Of a stretch of DNA of 64,000 nt, positions 57,935 through 64,000 are shown piece after piece. Position numbers and translations under genes: made by a program. The DNA lies in contig NZ_FCNW02000015.1 in assembly GCF_001544475.1 (NCBI RefSeq), positions 1 through 64,000 on the forward strand, read 5' to 3'. This stretch comes from Caballeronia humi. GTDB taxonomy: Bacteria; Pseudomonadota; Gammaproteobacteria; Burkholderiales; Burkholderiaceae. The notes beneath the pieces are model-generated. The model made no database searches, was not told the DNA's origin, and saw only the letters and a program-made list of their open reading frames with translations. Positions within the stretch are counted from its first letter, which is position 1. Each line of letters starts with the position of its first letter.

Positions 57935-57963
57935 TAGAGTCGGCTTGTTCCCAAGGAGAGAAA

Positions 57964-59055
57964 GTGCCAACGCATCTTTGTGGTCACATGCACGGCGTGC
58001 AGTTGCGCGCACCGGGCGACGTCGCGCTCGCCGATTTGCCCATTCCGTCCGCCGGAGCCGGCGAAGTCGTGTTGCGCGTCCTCGCGGCAGGCCTCTGTCA
58101 GACCGATCTGCATATTCGCAGCGCAGCCGACTCGCGCACGCCCGACGGCACCACACTCGGACACGAGATAGCGGGTGTCGTCGAGGAGACCGGTGCGGGC
58201 GTGACGCAGTGGCGCCCGGGCGACCGGGTCGTCGTGCATCCGTGCTGGTCCTGCGGCGCGTGCAGCGCGTGTCTTGCAGGGCGGCAGAACGCATGCCGGC
58301 GCACCGGCGGACGACTCAATCCGCCTCCGACTCCGGGCGTGACAAAAAACGGCGGCATGGCCGAATACGTGTGCGCGCCAGCAAGCGCGCTGGTTGCGAT
58401 CGGCGATCTCGATCCCGCGATCGCCGCCACGCTCACCGACGCCGCGCTCACGCCTTATCACGCGATCCGCACGTGCTTCGAACTCCTGCATCCAGGCTCG
58501 ACAGCGGTGATCATCGGACTCGGCGGACTCGGCAATCTCGCGGCGCAGATCCTGCGTGCGACGACAGCCACGCGCATCGTCGCCACCGACCTTTCCGATG
58601 CCGCGATCGAGGCCGCGCGCCCGTGGGCGGATGTCGCGCTCTCATCGAACGATCCGGCGCTGGCCGACCAGATCGTCGCGATGACGGACGGTTTCGGCGC
58701 GGACGTCGTGCTGGATTTCGTCGGCAACGACGCGACGCTGCGGCTCGCGGCGGCGATCGTCGGACGCTCGGGCGCGATTCGCGTGGTGGGCCTCTCGGGC
58801 GGCACGTATCCGTTCGTCGCGCGCTCGGCGGGCAATCCCCTGCCGCGTGGTGTCTCCGTCATGTGCCCGTACGGCGGCACCTACGGCGACCTCGCGGCGG
58901 TGATCGCGCTCGCGCGGCGCGGCGACATCAAGCCGCTCGTCACGCGCTTCCCGCTCGACGATGCGATGCGCGCCTTCGATGCCCTCGAAGCCGGCACGAT
59001 CCGCGGCCGCGCCGTACTGATCCCCGGCGACGCCGCGATTCCGCCCACGCGCTAG
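57964..59055 (+). CDS. Zinc-dependent alcohol dehydrogenase (MDR family)
   Basis: A 363-residue medium-chain dehydrogenase. GTG 57964 follows AAGGAGAG; ATG 57988 (MHGVQLRAPGDVAL) is an alternative. Catalytic zinc ligands are in LCQTDLHIRSA (Cys about 45) and LGHEIAGVVEE (His-Glu about 68). The structural zinc cysteines are CWSCGACSACLAGRQNAC (about 96-113). The NAD site is VIIGLGGLGNLAAQIL (about 180). It oxidises an alcohol to an aldehyde. Its stop shares CTAG (59052-59055) with the convergent GMC gene. It may feed the aldehyde dehydrogenase at 60821; the substrate is unknown. Confidence 0.92.
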   Translation: MPTHLCGHMHGVQLRAPGDVALADLPIPSAGAGEVVLRVLAAGLCQTDLHIRSAADSRTPDGTTLGHEIAGVVEETGAGVTQWRPGDRVVVHPCWSCGACSACLAGRQNACRRTGGRLNPPPTPGVTKNGGMAEYVCAPASALVAIGDLDPAIAATLTDAALTPYHAIRTCFELLHPGSTAVIIGLGGLGNLAAQILRATTATRIVATDLSDAAIEAARPWADVALSSNDPALADQIVAMTDGFGADVVLDFVGNDATLRLAAAIVGRSGAIRVVGLSGGTYPFVARSAGNPLPRGVSVMCPYGGTYGDLAAVIALARRGDIKPLVTRFPLDDAMRAFDALEAGTIRGRAVLIPGDAAIPPTR

Positions 59056-60776
59056 GCCACCTGAACGGCTGCGACAACCCGCTGGCCGACCATCATGTCG
59101 GCCACTTTTTCGGCGGCCATCATCGTCGGAAAGTTGAGGTTGCCGCTCGGGATATGCGGGAAGATCGATGCATCGACCACGCGCAATCCTTGCACGCCGC
59201 GCACGCGCGCCTGAGGGTCGGTCACCGCGAGCGGATCGCCGTCGGGGCCCATGCGGCACGTGCATGACGGATGCCACACGCCCACGCACGCGCTGCGCAC
59301 GAAGTCGCGCAGCGCGGCATCGTCGGCGAGGAGATCGGCGAGCGTCGCGCCGCCCGCGATCACGCGCGTCATCAGGAAACGCCGCAATGGCGCGGGGCCG
59401 TCGAGCAAGGTGGCAAGCACATCGGTGATCACCTTGTTGCGGCGGCTGAGCAGCGCCACCTGCCGGACCTTCTCGCTATAGCTTGCCGGGAACGGGTCGG
59501 CGGTGACGGCCCGGACGGCCGCGAGCGCCTGCACCGACGCCATGCGTCGAAAGCCGTCGGCGAGGCGGTCGAGATCGCGCTCGTCGGAGAGGAAATTGAA
59601 ATCGACCGAAGGCGGCGCGCGCCAGTCACGCGACGCGAGCCTCACTTCGCCCGCATTCGAAAACGGCTTGTTCACATACATCAGCATCGTGCCGATACGT
59701 TCGCCGACCGCGTGCCACGACGTCTTCGTGACGACCGAGACGAACATGTCGCCCGCCGGCGCGCCGCCGATGCCCGACGAATAGCGCCAGCCGAGCAGGA
59801 TGTGCCGTCGGGTCGCGTCGTTCACGCGTGCGGGCTTGCGAAGGAACGAAGCCAGCGCGACGGACGGATGTTCCATCAGATGCTGCCCGACGCCCTTCGA
59901 TTCCGCGACGATCGCGATGCCCCGCTCGCGCAGATGCGCCGCCGGCCCGATGCCCGCGCGCAGCAGGATCGCGGGCGATTGCAGCGCACCCGCCGAGAGA
60001 ATCACTTCGCGCGCGCGCACTTCAGCGGGACGACCCGGCGATTCGAGCCGGATGCCGCAGCACTTCGTGCCTTCGAACAGGAGGCCGGCGACTTCGGTTC
60101 CGGTCCAGATCGTGAGGTTCGGCCGCTTGCGGGTTGCGGCGTCGAGATAGCCCATCGACGCCGACACGCGTTGTTCGTCGAGATTGGAAATCGCGATCGG
60201 GAAATAGCCGTCGCGGAATTCGCCGTTCTGGTCGGGCAGATAGTCGTAGCCCGATTCCTCGAGCGCGGCGGCCACGGCTGTCGCATGTTTCGGCCACGCG
60301 TCCGGGAAAATCCGGCGCACCGGAATGGGCCCGGACCTGCCGTGCAGCGGGCCGTCGAAGTCGATGTCGCGCTCGATCTTTTTGAAGTACGGCAGCACGC
60401 TTTCCCAATCCCATCCTTCGACGCCGCGCGCCGCCCAGTCGTCGTAATCGCCCGGCGCGCCGCGGTTGAAGAACTGCCCGTTGATCGACGAGCCGCCGCC
60501 CAGAATGCGCGCCTGCTCGTACTTGCGCAGCTTGCGTGGCTGCGTGCCATCCCGGGGCGCGACCGTCGTCACCTGCAGGCCGGGCCACAGGTAGTTAGGG
60601 TTCAGATAGGCGGTGCCGGGGTAGCTGTCGAGAATCGCGGCCGGCAGATTGTCGTTCGGCAGGTCCGCGCCCGCCTCGCACAGCAGAACGTTCGTGGACG
60701 GATTCGCCGACAGGCGGTTGGCAAGCACCGAACCGGCCGAACCGCCGCCGACGATGATGTAGTCGAAGGATGTCAT
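59052..60776 (-). CDS. GMC-family FAD oxidoreductase (choline dehydrogenase-like)
   Basis: A 574-residue glucose-methanol-choline oxidoreductase. The N-terminus DYIIVGGGSAGSVLANRLSA binds FAD. GGGSSINGQFFNRGAPGDYD (about 93-112) is GMC signature 1, and LSAGALQSPAILLRAGIGPA (about 262) is signature 2. The active-site His is in VGVWHPSCTCRMGPDGDP (about 492), with IPSGNLNFPTMMAAEKVADM at the C-terminus giving the second catalytic polar residue. These enzymes oxidise primary alcohols to aldehydes. It is the last gene of the P450-ferredoxin operon, so it probably oxidises the P450 product before the aldehyde dehydrogenase acts. Confidence 0.94.
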   Translation of the reverse strand: MTSFDYIIVGGGSAGSVLANRLSANPSTNVLLCEAGADLPNDNLPAAILDSYPGTAYLNPNYLWPGLQVTTVAPRDGTQPRKLRKYEQARILGGGSSINGQFFNRGAPGDYDDWAARGVEGWDWESVLPYFKKIERDIDFDGPLHGRSGPIPVRRIFPDAWPKHATAVAAALEESGYDYLPDQNGEFRDGYFPIAISNLDEQRVSASMGYLDAATRKRPNLTIWTGTEVAGLLFEGTKCCGIRLESPGRPAEVRAREVILSAGALQSPAILLRAGIGPAAHLRERGIAIVAESKGVGQHLMEHPSVALASFLRKPARVNDATRRHILLGWRYSSGIGGAPAGDMFVSVVTKTSWHAVGERIGTMLMYVNKPFSNAGEVRLASRDWRAPPSVDFNFLSDERDLDRLADGFRRMASVQALAAVRAVTADPFPASYSEKVRQVALLSRRNKVITDVLATLLDGPAPLRRFLMTRVIAGGATLADLLADDAALRDFVRSACVGVWHPSCTCRMGPDGDPLAVTDPQARVRGVQGLRVVDASIFPHIPSGNLNFPTMMAAEKVADMMVGQRVVAAVQVA

Positions 60777-60820
60777 CGTGTTGATCTTTTAGAATGGGCG
60801 CGTGCGGACTCGGCGGTCCC

Positions 60821-62314
60821 TCAGTCGAGGTTGATCGCGATGCTCTTTACGGACGTGTAGAGGTCCAGGACTTCGCGTCCGCGCTCGCGTCCCCAGCCCG
60901 ATTGCTTGTAGCCGCCGAACGGCAGCGCGGGCTCGTTGACCATATGCGCGTTCACCGACACCGAGCCTGCCTTGATGCGTCGCGCGAGCTTGTGCGCAAC
61001 ACCCAGGTTCTGCGTCCAGATTCCGGCGAAGAGACCGAACTCGCTGTTGTTCGCCTCGGCCGCGATGGCTTCGAGATCCTCGTCGTCGAACGGCATCGCG
61101 CAGACGACCGGCCCGAAAATCTCCTCGCGATAGATCGACATGCTGGTCGATGTATCGATGAAAACCGTCGGCCGCACGAAATAGCCACCGTTGTCCGGCG
61201 CGCTCTGGCGGTTCATGCGGCGAGCGCCCTCTTCCTCGCCCTGGCGGATATAGGCGCTGACGCGCTGCATCTGCTGGCTCGAAATCAGCGGGCCGATCTG
61301 GCTGCCGGGCGCGAGTCCGTGACCGACCTTCAGCGTGTCGCCATGCTCGACGACGCCTTCGATAACGCGGTCGAACACTTTGCGGTGCACGAAAAGCCGC
61401 GAGCCCGCCGAGCACACCTGGCCGCTGTTGAAAAAGATGGCGTTGGCCGCGCCCGTCGTCGCGAGGTCGAGGTCGGCGTCGGGAAAGACGAATACGGGCG
61501 ACTTGCCGCCCAGTTCCAGCGATACCTTCTTCAAATTCCCCAACGCGGCCTGGACGATGCGCTTGCCGGTTTCGGTCGACCCCGTGAATGCGATCTTGTC
61601 CACGTCAGGGTGCGCGGCGAGCGCAGCGCCCGCCATCGCGCCGAAGCCGGTCACGACGTTCACCACGCCGTCCGGGATGCCCGCTTCCTGGATGATCTGC
61701 CCGAGCCGCAACGCGTTGAGCGGCGTCTGTTCGGCGGGTTTCAGCACGACGGTGCAGCCAGTCGCGAGCGCCGGCGCTATCTTCCAGATCGCCATCGACA
61801 GCGGAAAATTCCACGGAATGATCTGCCCGACGACACCGACCGGCTCACGCGTCGTGTACGCATGCCATTCGCCCGGAACCGATACGTTGACCGATTCGCC
61901 GTTCAGCTTGGTCGCCCATCCGGCCATATAGCGCAGCATTTCCGCCGTGCCCGCGATGCCGCGCTTCGCCACCGCGAGCGGCTTGCCGTTGTCCACGGCT
62001 TCGATCTCGGCGAGTTCGTCACCATGTTGTTCGATGAGATCCGCGAGCCGGAACATCACGCGCGTGCGGTCCGCCGGCTTCATCTTCGCCCAGTCGCCCG
62101 TTTCGAACGCGCGGCGCGCGGCGCGCACGGCGAGGTCGACGTCAACGGCGTCGCCTTCAGCCACGCGCGCGACAACTTCGCCCGTGCCCGGATCGAAGAC
62201 ATCGAAGGTCTTGCCCGATTGCGCATCGACCCAATGTCCGCCGATCAGGAGACGGTGTGTGCCGCGGATGAAGCTCGCGCTCTGCGTGCCCAGGCTTTCG
62301 TAAATCGTCGACAT
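60821..62314 (-). CDS. Aldehyde dehydrogenase (NAD(P)-dependent)
   Basis: A 497-residue ALDH. ATG 62314 (MSTIYESLGTQSASF) is nine bases after GGAG; TTG 62320 is less likely. Motifs are IIPWNFPLSMAIWKIAPALA (about 158), FTGSTETGKR, SLELGGKSPVFVFPDADL with the general base (about 256) and FNSGQVCSAGSRLFV with the nucleophile Cys (about 291). It is strongly similar to the ALDH at 30711, including the residues around both active-site motifs. It lies between the ferredoxin reductase and GMC genes, completing alcohol -> aldehyde -> acid oxidation after P450 hydroxylation. Confidence 0.94.
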   Translation of the reverse strand: MSTIYESLGTQSASFIRGTHRLLIGGHWVDAQSGKTFDVFDPGTGEVVARVAEGDAVDVDLAVRAARRAFETGDWAKMKPADRTRVMFRLADLIEQHGDELAEIEAVDNGKPLAVAKRGIAGTAEMLRYMAGWATKLNGESVNVSVPGEWHAYTTREPVGVVGQIIPWNFPLSMAIWKIAPALATGCTVVLKPAEQTPLNALRLGQIIQEAGIPDGVVNVVTGFGAMAGAALAAHPDVDKIAFTGSTETGKRIVQAALGNLKKVSLELGGKSPVFVFPDADLDLATTGAANAIFFNSGQVCSAGSRLFVHRKVFDRVIEGVVEHGDTLKVGHGLAPGSQIGPLISSQQMQRVSAYIRQGEEEGARRMNRQSAPDNGGYFVRPTVFIDTSTSMSIYREEIFGPVVCAMPFDDEDLEAIAAEANNSEFGLFAGIWTQNLGVAHKLARRIKAGSVSVNAHMVNEPALPFGGYKQSGWGRERGREVLDLYTSVKSIAINLD

Positions 62315-62332
62315 CTGCAAACACTCCTTTTT

Positions 62333-63568
62333 CTAGGTGACGGACTGGAGCACGGTCTTCAGGTCGAATTGCGAATCGGCGGCCTGCGCGGGCGTGACGG
62401 GCGCATCGGCGGCGAGCAGCTTGCGCGCGGCGATGTGGTCCGCCGGTCGGTTGACCGATTCGACCGCGACGAGCTGCCCCTTCGAGAATCCGTAGGCCGA
62501 GAACTTGAGGCCCGCGCGGTCGCCGCGCAGGACGATTTCGTCGGCCCGGTTCATCGCAACGCCCGCGATCTGCAGCTTCACGCCGCCCTGATCGCTCCAG
62601 AACCACGGCACCGCTTCGAAGCCGTGCGTGTGTCCGGTCAGGCGCTGCGCGAGATAGCGCGCCTGATCGACGGCGTTCTGCACCGATTCGATCCGGCAGT
62701 TGCCAAACGCGAAACGCGACGGAAAAGCCGCGCAATCGCCGAGCGCGGAGATCGACGGGTCGCTCGTCGCGAGATTCAGATCGACGACGATGCCGTTCGC
62801 GATCTCGAGTCCCGCATCCTTCGCGAGTTCCACGTTCGGCACCACGCCGATGCTCACCACCACGAGATCGGCTTCGTGCAGCACGCCGTCCGTCGTCTCG
62901 GCGCCGATCACGCGGCCCGCTTCCGTGCAGATGCGCTTCACGCCGCTATCGAAGCTGAAGCTCACGCCAAGCGACTCGTGATGCCCGCGAAACGCCTCGG
63001 CAACAGGCGCGCTGACCGCACGGCTCATCAGGTTCGAACTCGCTTCGATCACGCTCACCGCGACGCCACGCTTCGCGGCGACAGCGGCGAACTCGAGCCC
63101 GAGAAAACCCGCGCCGACGATCACCGCGCGCTTCGAGCGGTTGAGCGCCTCACGTAAGGCATGCGCATCGTGCAGCGTGCGCAGTGTCAGAAGGCCCGAA
63201 GTCGCACTGTCCCAGCCGGGCAGCAACCGGTTGCGCGCGCCGGTCGCGAGCACGAGATGCTCGTACTCGAAGCGCCGGCCGTCACCGGTCGTAATGTGAC
63301 GGCGCTCGCGATCGATATGCAGCACGCGCACGCCGAGCATCAGTTCGATCCTGCGGCCCTCGTAGAAGGGCTCCTTCTGAAATGTGACCTGCTCCGCTTC
63401 GCAGTCGCCGCTCTGGAACGCCTTCGAAAGCGGCGGGCGCTGATACGGCAGATCTGGCTCGTCGCCGATCAATACCACGCGCTTTTCGTAGCCGGCGTCG
63501 CGCAGCGACACGGCCAACTGATAGCCGGCCTGCCCTGCACCGATGATCAAGATTCCCGCGTCCTTCAT
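62333..63568 (-). CDS. Ferredoxin reductase (putidaredoxin reductase-like, FAD/NAD(P)H)
   Basis: A 411-residue flavoprotein reductase. ATG 63568 (MKDAGILIIGAGQAGYQLAV) is where the conserved FAD motif begins. PDLPYQRPPLSKAF near 45 is a rubredoxin/ferredoxin reductase hallmark, KRAVIVGAGFLGLEFAAVAA (about 145) is the NAD(P)H-binding motif, and ISALGDCAAFPS (about 275) the second FAD motif. It passes electrons from NAD(P)H to the 3Fe-4S ferredoxin encoded 44 bp upstream, and so to the P450 at the window end. It may also serve the orphan P450 at 26650. Confidence 0.95.
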   Translation of the reverse strand: MKDAGILIIGAGQAGYQLAVSLRDAGYEKRVVLIGDEPDLPYQRPPLSKAFQSGDCEAEQVTFQKEPFYEGRRIELMLGVRVLHIDRERRHITTGDGRRFEYEHLVLATGARNRLLPGWDSATSGLLTLRTLHDAHALREALNRSKRAVIVGAGFLGLEFAAVAAKRGVAVSVIEASSNLMSRAVSAPVAEAFRGHHESLGVSFSFDSGVKRICTEAGRVIGAETTDGVLHEADLVVVSIGVVPNVELAKDAGLEIANGIVVDLNLATSDPSISALGDCAAFPSRFAFGNCRIESVQNAVDQARYLAQRLTGHTHGFEAVPWFWSDQGGVKLQIAGVAMNRADEIVLRGDRAGLKFSAYGFSKGQLVAVESVNRPADHIAARKLLAADAPVTPAQAADSQFDLKTVLQSVT

Positions 63569-63612
63569 GTCATGACCCTTGTGAACGTGTTGCGGCTCTC
63601 GGCGAACGCTGC

Positions 63613-63807
63613 TTACTCGTCGAACGTGATCACGAGCGCGGGACACAGGCGCGCCGCTTCACGGCAGGCTTCGTGAAGATGCGGCGGCGGGCTTTCCTGC
63701 AATACGATGACGAGCCCGTCGTCCTCGTTCTGGCTGAAGACTTCCGGCGCTGCCACCACGCACAAACCCGCACCGATGCACTTCGTCGCGTCAACGTTGA
63801 TTTTCAT
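63613..63807 (-). CDS. 3Fe-4S ferredoxin (P450 redox partner type)
   Basis: A 64-residue ferredoxin. The start MKINVDATKCIGAGLCVVAA at 63807 follows CAGGAGACAG. Cluster ligands are Cys10 and Cys16 (CIGAGLC, with Gly-Ala where a 4Fe-4S protein would have the extra Cys) and a Cys in ARLCPALVI near the C-terminus, the CxxAxxC...CP pattern of small ferredoxins that donate to bacterial P450s. An additional Cys in HEACREA is probably not a ligand. Its place between the P450 end and the reductase gene confirms a class I electron chain. Confidence 0.95.
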   Translation of the reverse strand: MKINVDATKCIGAGLCVVAAPEVFSQNEDDGLVIVLQESPPPHLHEACREAARLCPALVITFDE

Positions 63808-63878
63808 GTCTGTCTCCTGATGATTGCTGCATGCCCGCGCGGGATGCGCGGCCACGTTAGCCGGTTCGCTGAACTCGC

Positions 63879-64000
63879 TTACCACTCGACCGGCAATGCA
63901 TCGACGCCGTACACGAACGCGTCGTAGCGGAACTTGATGTCGTCCAGCGGCACCGCGAGCCGCAGTTTCGGCAGGCGCTGGAAGAGCGTCGTGAAGACGA
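63879..64000 (-). CDS. Cytochrome P450, C-terminal end (cut by window edge)
   Basis: Only the last 40 codons are present. They read [20 protein letters not shown] then [16 protein letters not shown] and stop at TAA 63879-63881. LPKLRLA followed by a short acidic segment and an ending of the form GVDALPVEW is the conserved C-terminus of bacterial class I P450s (compare GLQTLPVTW in the P450 at 26650). The heme loop lies beyond the window. It is followed 71 bp later by the 3Fe-4S ferredoxin and then the reductase, so it is the oxygenase of this operon. Confidence 0.85.
   Translation of the reverse strand, partial: VFTTLFQRLPKLRLAVPLDDIKFRYDAFVYGVDALPVEW

Overview
The window is GC-rich DNA from a Gram-negative bacterium, most likely a Burkholderiaceae member (Paraburkholderia/Caballeronia type). 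This rests on the trimeric porin with a C-terminal Phe, the many CaiB-type CoA transferases, acyl-CoA dehydrogenases and ETF genes in catabolic operons, and the regulator mix; the genus is inference. Nearly every gene belongs to a catabolic island for organic acids, aromatics or alicyclics. No rRNA, tRNA, CRISPR array or intact mobile element was seen.

Layout. (1) 1-4696, minus strand: a beta-oxidation operon (fused enoyl-CoA hydratase/3-hydroxyacyl-CoA dehydrogenase, a paired large and small acyl-CoA dehydrogenase, ETF beta) with a divergent LysR regulator at 4800. (2) 6179-15142, plus strand: aldehyde dehydrogenase, CoA transferase, a benzoylformate-decarboxylase-like ThDP enzyme, a beta-hydroxyacid dehydrogenase, a cupin, a DUF1330 protein, an SDR and an IclR regulator. 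This suits a 2-hydroxy/2-oxo acid -> aldehyde -> acid -> acyl-CoA route. (3) 15143-20686: a compositionally different patch with an OsmC-YcaO fusion gene, a decayed tyrosine integrase, an ABC-F ATPase lacking its usual C-terminal tail, and a frameshifted GlxA/AraC remnant. (4) 20687-26660: MaoC-like protein, CoA transferase, ketopantoate-reductase-like protein and AraC regulator on minus; SDR and LysR on plus. (5) 26650-36931: an aldehyde dehydrogenase-crotonase-CoA transferase-SDR-cytochrome P450 operon, a divergent Spinster-type MFS with an MmgE/PrpD protein, and a second MFS. (6) 36932-57963: a large unit with porin, MFS transporters, CoA transferase, FAH hydrolase, alpha/beta hydrolase, a seven-enzyme operon (crotonase, SDR, acyl-CoA dehydrogenase, ETF, gentisate 1,2-dioxygenase-like cupin, flavin monooxygenase), a GntR/FCD regulator, a fumarate-reductase-like flavoprotein and a five-component Liv-type ABC importer. 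(7) 57964-64000: alcohol dehydrogenase, then a minus-strand class I P450 operon (P450 end, 3Fe-4S ferredoxin, ferredoxin reductase, aldehyde dehydrogenase, GMC oxidoreductase).

The most striking observation is a dispersed operator with core TGGTTCATCCA and extended form AATGGTTCATCCAATGG. It occurs seven times, each time at a recognisable sigma70-type promoter, and only in region 6: the two divergent MFS genes, the porin, the CoA transferase operon, the crotonase operon, the GntR gene itself and the importer operon. I infer that the GntR protein represses all of them as one regulon, linking outer-membrane entry, import, CoA activation, beta-oxidation-like steps and ring cleavage through a gentisate-type dioxygenase. 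The substrate is unknown. Other notable points are an SDR without the catalytic Tyr/Lys, a CoA transferase whose natural start position reads ACG, and several perfect palindromes at divergent promoters.
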